Below, piece by piece: positions 45,197 to 54,691 of a stretch of 64,000 nt of DNA. How positions within the stretch are numbered: position 1 is the first letter of the stretch; each line of letters opens with the position of its first letter. Under the pieces are notes generated by a model. It saw only the letters and a program-made list of their open reading frames with translations, was not told the DNA's origin and ran no database searches. Source of the stretch: Bdellovibrionaceae bacterium UBA3535. Its GTDB lineage: Bacteria; Bdellovibrionota; Bdellovibrionia; Bdellovibrionales; UBA840. The DNA is taken from contig DFOS01000024.1 of assembly GCA_002376845.1 (NCBI GenBank), forward strand, positions 273,102 to 337,101, in the 5' to 3' direction. Made by a program: the position numbers and the translations under genes.

Positions 45197-45219
45197 AAGT
45201 GTAAAACTTCTTTACACTT
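45197..45219. promoter_or_regulatory. Perfect 9-bp palindrome upstream of flp
   Basis: AAGTGTAAA-N5-TTTACACTT, flanked by further partial repeats (ACTTAGAAG both sides). It lies between maiA and flp, about 130 bp upstream of the flp ATG. No T-run follows in either direction, so an operator is more likely than a terminator. Confidence 0.5.
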
Positions 45220-45241
45220 AGAAGGTATGGCCAATAATAAA

Positions 45242-45889
45242 TTATTGCGGCTGAAGGTCGGGGTGGGCCTTTTGGAGAACCTCCAAACTGCAGACGAAAT
45301 TATGGATTCGCTGCAAATGGGGATGTTGGGCCAAATCGTATTGAAAGCGTTGGGATGAAAAGACTTGGGCCATTAGAAAAAGATCGGCAGCACTAATTTG
45401 ATTGCCCAAACAATACATTTTGCCATATTTTTTTACTTTTTCCTCAAGAGCCACATAGCCTTTTGCTAGCCAATGGTGAATCCAGCGCTGCTTTACTTCG
45501 GCTAAGGGCGAGAAAAATTCCTCCAGGGCTTGCAGTGTGGATAGATTTTGGAGCGGCTGCATGCCTGAGTTGATGATTTCACAAAATTCTCGCACCAAGG
45601 CACGTTCTTTTAGGTCTTTTGGCAAAAGTTGGGGTTTGTCCGGGTAGGCCTCTTCCAAATATTCCAAAATGGCCATGGATTGGCTAAGGCAAAAATTTCC
45701 GTCATGCAAAGTAGGAACTTGTCGCATGGGATTTTTTGCTTGGTAATCAGCTAGATGTTGTTCGCCTCCCTGATTCAATAGATGTACAGGGATGTATTGG
45801 TAATCCATCTCTTTGTATGCCAAAACCAGGCGAATACGATAAGAGGCGCTGGAGCGATAGTAGTTATATAACTTTAAGTTATCGGACAC
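45242..45889 (-). CDS. maiA: Maleylacetoacetate isomerase (zeta-class GST)
   Basis: 215-aa glutathione-dependent isomerase, the penultimate step of tyrosine/homogentisate degradation. SSASYRIRLVL is the active-site Ser-containing zeta-GST motif (SSCSWRVR in others), followed by the GST-N core NPMRQVPTLHDGNFCLSQSMAILEYLEEAYP and the GST-C domain (YCLGNQISAADLFLMAQ). It shares an 11-bp overlap with the fahA-like gene, its pathway partner. Confidence 0.9.
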   Translation of the reverse strand: MSDNLKLYNYYRSSASYRIRLVLAYKEMDYQYIPVHLLNQGGEQHLADYQAKNPMRQVPTLHDGNFCLSQSMAILEYLEEAYPDKPQLLPKDLKERALVREFCEIINSGMQPLQNLSTLQALEEFFSPLAEVKQRWIHHWLAKGYVALEEKVKKYGKMYCLGNQISAADLFLMAQVFSSQRFQYDLAQHPHLQRIHNFVCSLEVLQKAHPDLQPQ

Positions 45890-46883
45890 TTTTTATGTCT
45901 CGCGCATTGGACTTGATCACCTTTTGCTTAATTGTACCGAATAGATCGTGGCCGTCTTCATCGAGCATATTCATCTCAATTGTGTCGCCGACTTTCATAA
46001 AGGGCGTTTTGATATCGCCATCATTTATTTTCTCAATCATGCGTTTTTCAGCTAAGCAGGAGCTACCGACTTCTGGATTTTCATTGGAAACGGTACCGCT
46101 ACCCAAGATGGTTCCTCGATGTAGATCACGCGTACGGGCGGCGTGGGCCAAAAGTTCCCCAAAGGAAAAATGCATTTCGCCAGCATTGGCCCGACCAAAA
46201 ACTTTATCGTTGTATTTTACATTTAATGGTAGATTGATACGTCCATTGCTCCAAGCCTTGCCAAGTTCACTAGGGGTAATGGCAAAAGGCGATAAGCTGC
46301 TTGCCGGTTTGCCTTGTAAGAAACCAAAACCATTTTTTAATTCAGCAGGTATTAAACCTCTAAGAGAGACATCATTGATCAAAACAAAAAATAGTATCTT
46401 CTCTTCTGCTTCCTCGGGGCTAGAACCCATTGGGATATGATCGGTGATAACTCCCACTTCTCCCTCAAAATCCGTACCATGGGATTCATCAATTTGCGGA
46501 ATGTCCTCAGTGGGTGTTAAGAAGCGATCACTAACTCCTTGATACATCAGTGGCACGCGTAATAAATCTTCTGGAAGTTCTGCACCTCGGGCCTTACGAA
46601 CCAATTTTACGTGCTGGATAAAGGCAGAGCCATCGAGCCACGCATAGGCACGGGGAAGCGGCGAAAGAAGTTTATTTATTTCTAGTGGAAAAGCTTCGGC
46701 AAGATCACCCGAGTTTAATTTTTGATAAAGATCTTCTAGAGCCTCTTGTTTTTCCTCCCAAAGATCCAATGCATTTTGAAAAGTTGGAGCGATTTGGCTA
46801 GCTTTTGCTGCCATTTTGCCGTCTTGACTGACGACGATGAGTTCTCCATCAATGCTACCATTATCCAGAGTGGCAATCTTCAT
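45879..46883 (-). CDS. Fumarylacetoacetate hydrolase-family protein
   Basis: 334 aa; C-C bond hydrolase of the FAH superfamily. Metal-binding acidic residues are visible: HGTDFEGEVGVI, then FALINDVSLR-like (FFVLINDVSLRGLIP) and GTILGSGTVSNENPE. N-terminal ~100 residues are the cap. Next to maiA it most likely cleaves fumarylacetoacetate to fumarate and acetoacetate, completing tyrosine catabolism; the length (334 versus ~420 in the animal enzyme) fits bacterial FAH-type enzymes. No hmgA or hppD is seen in the window. Confidence 0.85.
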   Translation of the reverse strand: MKIATLDNGSIDGELIVVSQDGKMAAKASQIAPTFQNALDLWEEKQEALEDLYQKLNSGDLAEAFPLEINKLLSPLPRAYAWLDGSAFIQHVKLVRKARGAELPEDLLRVPLMYQGVSDRFLTPTEDIPQIDESHGTDFEGEVGVITDHIPMGSSPEEAEEKILFFVLINDVSLRGLIPAELKNGFGFLQGKPASSLSPFAITPSELGKAWSNGRINLPLNVKYNDKVFGRANAGEMHFSFGELLAHAARTRDLHRGTILGSGTVSNENPEVGSSCLAEKRMIEKINDGDIKTPFMKVGDTIEMNMLDEDGHDLFGTIKQKVIKSNARDIKSVR

Positions 46884-46907
46884 AGTACACCTCGTTAATT
46901 GGTACTA

Positions 46908-47939
46908 TTAGTAGCATTTTCCTATATTGTTTGTAAACTCTTTAAACCAATTGCTCTTCTTGTTAATTCTTAAAATCGCAGCACTTTTTTTAAATTCCGT
47001 AATGGTTTTTCGATCAATCAAACATGCCTTTAGAAAGGCTTCATTAGAGATTTTGTACTGCCCAATGCTAAAGGCAGCTTTTGCTAGTCCTAGCTGGCAA
47101 TTTAGGTTGCCTTTGTTGATTTTTGTACATTGCTGATAATAACGCATGGAACGTTCCCAATTTTCAATATCAAACATGATTTGTCCGGCCGTCTCTTGGG
47201 CAAATTCGGAGCCTTGAAACTGCTTGGCGGCAGCCTTAATGATTTTTTCTGCCTGCTGGTTGTTTTTTGCATATTTGTAGGTAAGTGCTAAATAAATATG
47301 GTTATCTGGATGCGTGCGGTCTTTTTTGATGGCTCGCTGACAAAAAGCTATGGAATCCTTAAAAAAACTATCAACAGAGTACAAACGGCATAATGGATTT
47401 AAATATTTTGGTTTGTCGCCAAAGTATTTGATTAAATCAAGCAAGATGATGCGGCTTTCATAGTTATTGTCTTTTTCATCGTAGACTTTAAACAAGCCCC
47501 AATAGGCATCTTCATTTTTGGGGTTTATTTCAATGGCTTTGCGATATTTCACGATGGCCTCATCTTTTTTGTCAATTTTTAATAAGGCATCTCCCAAAAG
47601 CACATAGCCGTAGGGGTAGTTAGGGTGTTTCGGAATCATCAGGTTTAGAATACGAATTTCATCCAAATACTTTTCTTGTTGCCGATAAATTTTAGCAACT
47701 CTTAAATAACTTCGCGGGTCTTTTTCATCAATGGCCTTTTGCATAAAGTAAGCAGCCCGGTTCAAATTGTTTTCTTGGTAATATAGTTTCCCAATTTGCT
47801 GGGCGATTTCCTTATTGTCCGGCCTTTCTTCCAGTCGCTTTTTTAAAATTTCTATTTTTTTTGCATTGGAGATTTCTGCAAGTGATGTTCCAGGACCAAA
47901 GCAAAGACCAATGGATAGGAAAAGCAAGAAACGAATCAT
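46908..47939 (-). CDS. Secreted TPR-repeat protein
   Basis: 343 aa from the ATG at 47939 (signal peptide MIRFLLFLSIGLCFGPGTSLA); the longer frame adds a short leader. Six or more tetratricopeptide repeats (e.g. YPYGYVLLGDALLKIDKKDEAIVKYRKAIEINPKNEDAYWGLFKVYDEKDN) follow, ending with a Cys. Role: scaffold; because the Flp-like gene is divergent at 47985, a TadD-like assembly factor is possible (inference). Confidence 0.83.
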   Translation of the reverse strand: MIRFLLFLSIGLCFGPGTSLAEISNAKKIEILKKRLEERPDNKEIAQQIGKLYYQENNLNRAAYFMQKAIDEKDPRSYLRVAKIYRQQEKYLDEIRILNLMIPKHPNYPYGYVLLGDALLKIDKKDEAIVKYRKAIEINPKNEDAYWGLFKVYDEKDNNYESRIILLDLIKYFGDKPKYLNPLCRLYSVDSFFKDSIAFCQRAIKKDRTHPDNHIYLALTYKYAKNNQQAEKIIKAAAKQFQGSEFAQETAGQIMFDIENWERSMRYYQQCTKINKGNLNCQLGLAKAAFSIGQYKISNEAFLKACLIDRKTITEFKKSAAILRINKKSNWFKEFTNNIGKCY

Positions 47940-47984
47940 ATTAGATATACGTAAGAACACTGTATCATGATACAATATCTATAA

Positions 47985-48857
47985 ATGAAGTACAGCAGTT
48001 TCCATAATTCTAGCGGGCAAACCGTAATTGAATACATACTATTGTTGATGATTGTCTTGATCATCATGATAGGCGTTGTTGCGCAATTAAATAAAAACTT
48101 CGAAGCTTATATGGATAATTATTTTCGCAACTATGTGGCATGCTTACTTTCCTCTGGAGAGTTACCCAATTTAGGGGCTACACAAGATCCTAACTCTGCA
48201 TGTGACGATGAGTTTCAGCCCTTTACCCTTATGTATGGGCGTCCACCGGTGCCTGAATTAGGAGGGGATACTTCTACCAATTCGGCATCCACTGGTAGCG
48301 GTGGCGGCGGTGGTGCCAGTAGCCAAGATAGCTCATCAGATGGGGATGCGAGTCGAGGTATTGAAGCAAGCGGTAATGATAGCGGAAGAATTGCCAATTT
48401 TCAGCAAAGTGTTGGCTCTTCGGGCTCGGGCATGCGGCCGGCAAGTTTCCGTTCCAACGAAGCGGGGGTTGCCGAAGACGCGAATGCCGAAAAGTCTGGA
48501 AGAACGGTGAGCACTCGACAAGTAAGGCGGAGCACCACAAGTTCCACCTCGGGAATTGATACAAGTGAAATTGGTAGTGGTAGGCCAGCGTATGTTAGTG
48601 CTTCTCGTTTTGAAGAAGATCGGGCACGAGATTTAACTGGCGGCGTTGCAGGGGTAGAAAATTCGGAGTCGGGCGCCCTAAGAAAAGCCATGATAGAACA
48701 AGAAATTCGTTCCCCCTCCCAGGTGGAGGATCAAGAAGAGGAAGGTTTATCTTTTGGTGATTTTCTGCGTTATTTACTGATAACGGCAATTGTCATTGCC
48801 ATCGTACTATTTCTAGCGGGCCAGCTTTTGCAAATTCAAAAAAGCATGGAAAAGTAA
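47985..48857 (+). CDS. Flp-pilin-like N-terminus with a Ser/Gly-rich middle and a C-terminal membrane helix
   Basis: 290 aa. The N-terminus SGQTVIEYILLLMIVLIIMIGVVAQL resembles Flp/TadE processing and hydrophobic segments. The middle (residues ~85-245) is low-complexity Ser/Gly/Glu with an Arg-rich patch, and a second membrane helix near the end (YLLITAIVIAIVLFLAGQLLQI). Pilins do not normally have a C-terminal anchor, so the topology is odd. No family recognised. Divergent from the TPR gene, so the 45-bp gap may be a shared promoter. Confidence 0.72.
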   Translation: MKYSSFHNSSGQTVIEYILLLMIVLIIMIGVVAQLNKNFEAYMDNYFRNYVACLLSSGELPNLGATQDPNSACDDEFQPFTLMYGRPPVPELGGDTSTNSASTGSGGGGGASSQDSSSDGDASRGIEASGNDSGRIANFQQSVGSSGSGMRPASFRSNEAGVAEDANAEKSGRTVSTRQVRRSTTSSTSGIDTSEIGSGRPAYVSASRFEEDRARDLTGGVAGVENSESGALRKAMIEQEIRSPSQVEDQEEEGLSFGDFLRYLLITAIVIAIVLFLAGQLLQIQKSMEK

Positions 48858-49017
48858 GCTTAGAATTGCGGCACAAAGACTTATCTTTACCAATGTGCAA
48901 GTGCCATTTTGGCGACACTAGCTATAAGCTTTACATTTGAGGCAAATATTAGAATAGCGAGTGATTTTTTGCCAAAAGATTTTTACAAATAGGTAATTCA
49001 ATAAGTGGGGGGGGAAT

Positions 49018-49395
49018 ATGCTTATTGGAAAGGATGAGAGGCGGCTATTCCGCCTTGAAGAGGCAAACTCGCTATTGCCTTTGGTTTCTAGAATCACTAG
49101 TAATTATAAATCATTGGTGGAAAACAAGATGCTCATTTTGGAGCAAGTTTCTACGTCAAAGCCAGAAATTCTTAATGAGCTGGAAGCTGAAATTGATACT
49201 TTGATTGACGAATGGAAGTCCAAAATGCGTCGCCTTGGTGCTAAGCCAGCAGGCTTGTGGCATCTCGATTTTGACCATGGTTCCGGCTATTATTGTTGGA
49301 AATATCCAGAGGAAAAGATTTCCTATGAGCATGCCTACCGGGAGGGATTTAGTAGCCGTAAAAGGGTATCAGAAAGTCTTTTGCAATTTGAATAG
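49018..49395 (+). CDS. DUF2203-family protein
   Basis: 125 aa. FRLEEANSLLPLVSRI at the start and YYCWKYPEEKISYEHAYREGFSSRK at the end match DUF2203 (F-x-EEAN-x-LLP; CWK...I-x-x-x-H...GF). The middle is helical. Function is unknown; the family is cytoplasmic. A long G-run (GGGGGGGGAAT) just upstream acts as RBS. It is 20 bp upstream of nadE and same strand, so possibly cotranscribed. Confidence 0.83.
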   Translation: MLIGKDERRLFRLEEANSLLPLVSRITSNYKSLVENKMLILEQVSTSKPEILNELEAEIDTLIDEWKSKMRRLGAKPAGLWHLDFDHGSGYYCWKYPEEKISYEHAYREGFSSRKRVSESLLQFE

Positions 49396-49415
49396 AAGCA
49401 AGTTACATCATCTTT

Positions 49416-51017
49416 ATGCAAATTGCATTTAGTCAGATCAATTCCGCATTAGGTGACATCAAAGGGAATGCCGAAAAGATTATGCTCGAAATTCAGCGTG
49501 CGGCGGATCTGCGAGCTGATCTTATAGTCTTTCCTGAATTTGCGCTCTTGGGATATTTACCAGAGGATCTCTTAGATCAACATCAGTACATTCGTAATTG
49601 TGAAAAACAACTGCAAAGTTTGGCTCGCAAGATTCCAGCAAATATTCATGTGCTTTTGGGAATGCCTACTTTTTCTAAAAATGGCCGCTTGCACAACTCA
49701 GCTGTGCATTTCAGTAAAGGTAAGGTGCGCAAATATTGTCATAAAACTTTGTTTCCCAATTACGATGTCTTTGATGAGGCACGTTATTTTGAGCCAGGTG
49801 ATCCAAAGAAAAATATTTTACGAATAAAAGGTAAGAGAATCTTAGTCACCATATGTGAAGATTTGTGGTTGTTTCACCCTCGTTACAAAGATCGCTACCC
49901 CAATATTTATAAAGAGATTAATAAAAAAGACATTGATTACGTTGTGAATCTTAGTGGCTCGCCCTACACAAAAGTTAAGATGCAATCTCGATTAAAAATG
50001 CTTCAAGAAGCTAACCAATATTTTAAAAAGCCGCTCTTGTATGTAAACTTAGTGGGCGCGCAGGATTCGTTGATTTTTGATGGTCGTTCGATGGCGCTAG
50101 ATAAGCAAGCTAAAATACTCACACAAAGCATGGCCTTTCAAGAAGATTTCAATATGGTGAACTTTGAAACCGGCGAAGCGGGCAAAAGGCATCATATAAA
50201 TATAAAAGATACTTACGCAGAAATCCACAAGGCACTGGTGCTCGGGGTTCGAGACTTTATCCATAAAAATTCATTTGCTAAAGTACATTTGGGTTTAAGT
50301 GGTGGTATTGACTCAGCTCTTGTTGCTTGTCTAGCTGTTGATGCTTTGGGGGCTGCCAATGTCCATTGCTTAGCAATGCCTAGCCAATTCAATGTTCCAG
50401 AATCTTTGGATTTAGCCAGAGTACTGTGTAAGAATCTTGGATGTTCCCTGCAAGTTATACCTATAGATGATTATTATAAATCTTTTTCAAAAAACCTATC
50501 AGATGCTTTTGAAGTTAAAGACTTTTCATTGATGCATGAGAATTTGCAATCTCGAATACGCGGTTTGATATTAATGGCCTATTCGAATGCCCATCCATCG
50601 ATGCTTTTGTCGACGGGAAATAAATCAGAATTGGCGGTGGGCTACGCCACTCTTTATGGAGATATGAATGGGGGTCTGGCGCCTATTGGTGATTTACTTA
50701 AAACAGAGGTCTATGCTTTGAGCCGCTGGTACAATCAGGATCACGAATTGATTCCTCAACGAATCATCGATAGGCCTCCATCTGCGGAATTGCGACATGA
50801 TCAAAGGGATCAAGACAGTCTACCAGACTATCATGTTTTAGATAAAATGGTGGAAGATTATATTTGCAAAGACAAAAAACCACGCGGAGAGTATAAAGAT
50901 TGGTTTTTAAAGCAGGTTAAGAATTCAGAATTTAAACGTCGACAGGCGCCACCAACACTAAAAATAAGCGAGCGTGCGTTTGGGCGGGGACGCCGCTACC
51001 CAATTGCACTAAAGTGA
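49416..51017 (+). CDS. nadE: Glutamine-dependent NAD+ synthetase
   Basis: 533 aa, the two-domain type. N-terminal glutaminase (nitrilase fold): catalytic Glu in VFPEFALLGY, Lys in KTLFPNYDVFDE and Cys in VTICEDLW. C-terminal amidation/ATP-pyrophosphatase: LSGGIDSALVACLAVDALG (P-loop) and SELAVGYATLYGDMNGGLAPIGDL. Amidates nicotinate adenine dinucleotide with Gln-derived ammonia. The 3' end overlaps the convergent exonuclease by 9 bp. Confidence 0.96.
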   Translation: MQIAFSQINSALGDIKGNAEKIMLEIQRAADLRADLIVFPEFALLGYLPEDLLDQHQYIRNCEKQLQSLARKIPANIHVLLGMPTFSKNGRLHNSAVHFSKGKVRKYCHKTLFPNYDVFDEARYFEPGDPKKNILRIKGKRILVTICEDLWLFHPRYKDRYPNIYKEINKKDIDYVVNLSGSPYTKVKMQSRLKMLQEANQYFKKPLLYVNLVGAQDSLIFDGRSMALDKQAKILTQSMAFQEDFNMVNFETGEAGKRHHINIKDTYAEIHKALVLGVRDFIHKNSFAKVHLGLSGGIDSALVACLAVDALGAANVHCLAMPSQFNVPESLDLARVLCKNLGCSLQVIPIDDYYKSFSKNLSDAFEVKDFSLMHENLQSRIRGLILMAYSNAHPSMLLSTGNKSELAVGYATLYGDMNGGLAPIGDLLKTEVYALSRWYNQDHELIPQRIIDRPPSAELRHDQRDQDSLPDYHVLDKMVEDYICKDKKPRGEYKDWFLKQVKNSEFKRRQAPPTLKISERAFGRGRRYPIALK

Positions 51018-51623
51018 AAACATATCCAATTGCTTGGGTTTTCTTTCCACTTGCGGAAATTGCAAGGCTTTGTTGTTGGAAAGACTAATTAAGTTTTCGA
51101 TGGCAGGATGGCTGCCGCCGCTGGAAATTTGCTTCAGTAAAATTAGAAATAATTTTCCGCAATAGGAGGCATCGGCTTCTGCACGGTGAAATTCAGAATT
51201 AGGAATTTTAAAGTGTTGAACGAGTGTTCCCAATTTGTAATTGGCCATGCCGGGCAATACTTTTTTTGCAATGGCAAAGGTATCTAAGACTATGCCTTTC
51301 GGGGCAGGGCTCTCGTGCTTTTCAATATCGGCACTTAAGAACTGCACATCAAAGGGAGCATTGTGGGCTACGATAAGATCATCTCCACAAAAGTCCGCAA
51401 AAGATGGTAGTAGGTCATCAATTTTGGGTGAGTCTTTTACCATTTCATTGCTAATGCCAGTAACTTTTTGTGCGGCCTCGGGTATATTTTTACCAGGATT
51501 TACAAGTGTAGAATAAACCGCATCCACGTCACCATCTACAAAGCGAACCGCTCCGATTTCGGTAATTTGATCTACCCCAGGCAAAAAACCGGTTGTTTCT
51601 AAGTCAAAGGAAATGAATCTCAC
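51009..51623 (-). CDS. DnaQ-like 3'-5' exonuclease with C-terminal clamp-binding motif
   Basis: 204 aa, DEDDh exonuclease: Asp/Glu in FISFDLETTG, Asp in LIVAHNAPFDVQFL, and His/Asp in EFHRAEADASYCG. The last residues are KQLDMFSL. QLDMF fits the bacterial beta-clamp binding consensus QL(S/D)LF, so it may be targeted to the sliding clamp. The function is likely in proofreading or repair of DNA ends. It is 59 bp downstream of the PHP gene on the same strand. Confidence 0.9.
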   Translation of the reverse strand: MRFISFDLETTGFLPGVDQITEIGAVRFVDGDVDAVYSTLVNPGKNIPEAAQKVTGISNEMVKDSPKIDDLLPSFADFCGDDLIVAHNAPFDVQFLSADIEKHESPAPKGIVLDTFAIAKKVLPGMANYKLGTLVQHFKIPNSEFHRAEADASYCGKLFLILLKQISSGGSHPAIENLISLSNNKALQFPQVERKPKQLDMFSL

Positions 51624-51681
51624 ATAAATAATTTAAAAAAAAAGCTATGGGCAAGCAAGTTATGAGCAATGTGACATAAGC

Positions 51682-52890
51682 TTAGTTTACGTGGAAGGTA
51701 TTGGTGTAGATCCAATCCAGCCATTGATCATGATCAGGAAATGGGAGAACAGATTTCACTCGCACTTGCACTCGGTAAATACCAGGCAAATGTATCTTAA
51801 AGCTAGATTGCAATTGATTGGTTTCCGTAATCACCTGCCCATTTTTTAGGATCTGAATGGAGTACTTTCCTTTTAGTGTTTTTGGTAGATGTACATTCAA
51901 CTTTAGCTTTGGACTAAGGGGAATGGAGGAGCCCATGGGATAGGCTTTTCTGCCATCATGCATTTCTGCATAAAAACCTTTCGGATCGCCGAGTACGTCA
52001 AAGCACATATAGAAGCTGCCTTCGCGAAGTGCCTGTAAAATCTTATTTTTATCTTTATGAAAAACTCCCGTTAATTCTGAGGGAATCAAGACATGGTTGG
52101 AGGCAAATTTAAAAGATGAAAAATAGGAAGGAAAGCGAATGGTATAGGAGCTTCCAAACAACTTAGAGCTTGCCGAGATATCGTTACCTAGAAAACCTAC
52201 AGTTTTATTTTGTAGATTCATTTTGTCCCAAATTTCTAGGTCTTTTGTTGGCGGATTGTAGAGCCGTATCATGGAGTAATCCGAGTGGAAGGGATATATT
52301 AATAGTGATAGTAGAAACTGCCATTTATTTGTTTCCCAGGACTCCCGCCATAGACGTCGTAAATTGATGACTTCAATACCAGATAAGCCAATGCTACTTC
52401 TTTCTAGCCAAGAGTTGGCTTTCTTTGAAGGGGAGGTGAGTACCAAAAATGCATCGGGATTCTCTTGCGAAATCATATCAGTAAAGAAGGTTTGTGCTTG
52501 TACCAAGTCTTTAAAAAGCAATCGATAACTTTCATCCGGGTAATACAAGAGCTTAGAATCCATATAGCTATATTTACCACCCTGGATAAGCATGGTGCGG
52601 TCTTTGTAGCCTTCATAGGTCTTTGGTTCTTTATAAGGATTAACATCTGTGATTATGAGATAGTCCAAACCCGCCCGCTTGGCATCCCGAGTAATGCTTT
52701 CGATGCTACCACTGCCGATACCATTTTCTGAATGGGCATGAGTTATGCCTTTATAATCATAATATTTATAATCCATTCGTGTGTTCAGGACGGGATCGGT
52801 AATATAGAGTTGCGTTTGGCTTAAATACACACCGTAAATTAAGTATATTATGATTAGCAATGAAAGGATGACGATCGTTTTAATACGCAT
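51682..52890 (-). CDS. Membrane-anchored PHP-domain-like protein
   Basis: 402 aa with an N-terminal anchor (IVILSLLIIIYLIYGVYLS). GITHAHSENGIGSGSIESITRDAKRAGLDYLIITDVN matches the PHP motif I (His-x-His) and the ITDxN, but the usual H in DH(N) is V-N here, so metal binding may be altered. A late GSFYMCFDVLG part and a C-terminal beta domain (~310-400, possibly Ig-like) follow. PHP proteins are metal-dependent phosphoesterases. It follows rodZ with a 2-bp gap. Confidence 0.8.
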   Translation of the reverse strand: MRIKTIVILSLLIIIYLIYGVYLSQTQLYITDPVLNTRMDYKYYDYKGITHAHSENGIGSGSIESITRDAKRAGLDYLIITDVNPYKEPKTYEGYKDRTMLIQGGKYSYMDSKLLYYPDESYRLLFKDLVQAQTFFTDMISQENPDAFLVLTSPSKKANSWLERSSIGLSGIEVINLRRLWRESWETNKWQFLLSLLIYPFHSDYSMIRLYNPPTKDLEIWDKMNLQNKTVGFLGNDISASSKLFGSSYTIRFPSYFSSFKFASNHVLIPSELTGVFHKDKNKILQALREGSFYMCFDVLGDPKGFYAEMHDGRKAYPMGSSIPLSPKLKLNVHLPKTLKGKYSIQILKNGQVITETNQLQSSFKIHLPGIYRVQVRVKSVLPFPDHDQWLDWIYTNTFHVN

Positions 52891-52892
52891 AT

Positions 52893-53906
52893 TTAAGGAA
52901 AACTAATATCCATGCGTTCACCAAGGGTACCCATAACTCCTTTGTCTCGGCCATTGTGGATAATGTTTATGGCCCCTCCGTCTTGAGCGCGAATTTCAAT
53001 TTTTTTGTTTGCTTCCAAGCTAAGAATTTGTCCTGCATTAAGGCGTATATTTTGCGAGGAGCTATCATCAATGCTCACTCGAATCCGAGTTTGATCCAAA
53101 GCCTCAATGATTACTTGTTGTGGCTCGCTAGTGGGCGCGGGCGTAGGAGTCGGCGTGGGAGTTGGTGTCGGTGTCGGCGTAGGAGTGGGAGTTGGTGTGG
53201 GAGTAGGAGTAGGAGTAGGAGTAGGTGTCGGAGTCGGCGTGGGAGTTGGTGTCGGAGTTGGTGTCGGAGTTGGAGTTGGTGTAGGAGTCGGTGTCGGAGT
53301 TGGCGTCGGCTCTTCTAAATCCTCATTCTGTATATCTGTTTTTTCCTCCGAGTCCGTCGCCGTAGTTTCCGTAGCACTATCCTCGCTCTCGGGCTGAATG
53401 CTTACCTCTATGGAACTTTCCTTTTCGTCATTTAATATGGTTAGCGGGGTAGCTTCGGGTTCAATTGGCTCAATATTCTCCACGGGAGTCGTAACGGCTT
53501 CCTCTTTATATTTTTGAAAGACACTAAAAGTAGCGTAAATAATTCCGCACAGAAGTAAAATTGAAACCACGATGATGGCATTCATGAATGGGTTTTTTTG
53601 GCTATTGGCGATTTGCACGGCAGGGTCTTGTGCCAAGGTTTCATTGCTGTGTAGATCTTCCGGTTTAACTGTGGAGCCAATTTCACGATGAAAGGTATCT
53701 AAAACTTCGGCGGCATCAAGTCCTAGATATTTTGCGTAAGCTCGCACGAAGCCCCGAACAAAGGCTTTTTGTGGTAATTCTTCTAAGGCCCCACGCTCAA
53801 TGGCCTCCAAGCTACTGACTTTTATCTTGATGCTTTGAGAAACCTCTTCGAGGCTAAGACCCATGGATTCGCGCGCAGTTTTTAAAAGTTTACCGGTTTC
53901 TTTCAT
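52893..53906 (-). CDS. rodZ: RodZ-like cell-shape protein with a long Pro-Thr spacer
   Basis: 337 aa. N-terminal HTH_25 domain ([57 protein letters not shown]), one TM helix near residues 107-127 ([21 protein letters not shown]), then an acidic linker, a run of nearly 30 Pro-Thr dipeptides (nt 53134-53311), and a C-terminal DUF4115 domain. RodZ links MreB to the cell wall machinery. It overlaps pilW by 4 bp. Confidence 0.88.
   Translation of the reverse strand: MKETGKLLKTARESMGLSLEEVSQSIKIKVSSLEAIERGALEELPQKAFVRGFVRAYAKYLGLDAAEVLDTFHREIGSTVKPEDLHSNETLAQDPAVQIANSQKNPFMNAIIVVSILLLCGIIYATFSVFQKYKEEAVTTPVENIEPIEPEATPLTILNDEKESSIEVSIQPESEDSATETTATDSEEKTDIQNEDLEEPTPTPTPTPTPTPTPTPTPTPTPTPTPTPTPTPTPTPTPTPTPTPTPTPTPTPTPTPAPTSEPQQVIIEALDQTRIRVSIDDSSSQNIRLNAGQILSLEANKKIEIRAQDGGAINIIHNGRDKGVMGTLGERMDISFP
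53134..53311. repeat. Hexamer microsatellite encoding Pro-Thr in rodZ
   Basis: About 29 imperfect copies of a (GGNGTN)-type hexamer on +, coding for (Pro-Thr)n on -. The codon third positions vary, so the array is not fresh, but the length can change by slippage without a frameshift. Confidence 0.85.
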
Positions 53907-54655
53907 TCTTTACTTTCAATTAAAGCTAAAATTTTATTGGCTTCGGCATTCAGTTTACTATTTGGAAATTTGACTGCCAATTCCTTTATTTTCGCACGTG
54001 AGCGTGAAAAATCTCCCAAATGATAATAAGTTAGAGCGCCATAATAGTATAGTTCTGGATACTTTTCTTTAATGCAGAGGTTTATGGCGTGTTCTATGGC
54101 TTTGATGGCTTTCTCGTGATCTTCCAGCATAGTCAGGGTCGGTCCATAATATTGATGTGCTGGGCAATAGGTCCGATTGGCTAAAATGGATTCCCGCAGG
54201 GCAATTTGTGCCTTTTTGAACTGATTTTTTAAAAAATAGGCGCGACCTTCAAATGTAGAAATGCGGTAACGTGATTTATAGGTTAGATCTTTTTTGGCAA
54301 GCTGCAATTCTTTGAGAGCGGATTCGTATTTTTTTTGCTCTAAGAGCAAATAGGAGTAGTTGATTCGAGCGTCTGTATATTTTGGATCTAGTTGAAGGGC
54401 TTTTTTGATATGCTCTTCTGCCTGTTCAATTTTTCCGGCAAGAATATAGGTTAGACCCAATTGATTGTGAGCCACAGGGTTGTTGGGGTTGAGCTCCACG
54501 GCGGTAAAAAACTCTCGAAAGGCTAGGGGGAAATGCCGCTCTTGTAAGTGAGCGGTACCAAGTTTTGTGCGCACCATGGATAAGCTTTCCTTGCGAGTTT
54601 GTGATGAGGAACAGGCAAGCAGAAAAAAAACGATAAAAAGCTTAAAAAATCGCAT
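53903..54655 (-). CDS. TPR lipoprotein (PilF/PilW-like)
   Basis: 250 aa. A lipobox LLACSSS (Cys ~15) makes it an outer-membrane lipoprotein. Five to six TPRs follow (e.g. [76 protein letters not shown]). In gammaproteobacteria pilF/pilW, a pilotin for the type IV pilus secretin, sits before rodZ (yfgA) just as here. The role in the Tad or type IV system is inferred from this. Confidence 0.87.
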   Translation of the reverse strand: MRFFKLFIVFFLLACSSSQTRKESLSMVRTKLGTAHLQERHFPLAFREFFTAVELNPNNPVAHNQLGLTYILAGKIEQAEEHIKKALQLDPKYTDARINYSYLLLEQKKYESALKELQLAKKDLTYKSRYRISTFEGRAYFLKNQFKKAQIALRESILANRTYCPAHQYYGPTLTMLEDHEKAIKAIEHAINLCIKEKYPELYYYGALTYYHLGDFSRSRAKIKELAVKFPNSKLNAEANKILALIESKE

Positions 54656-54691
54656 ACTTAAAACTTAGCAAAGGAGATTGCACGCGACAAG

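Noticed and set aside
45197..45219. Terminator of maiA
   Set aside because: The palindrome has no T-run on the minus side.
53107..53397. Gly-Val repeat frame on + opposite rodZ
   Set aside because: Shadow of the Pro-Thr hexamer array read from the other strand; rodZ has the HTH and membrane domains that make it real.
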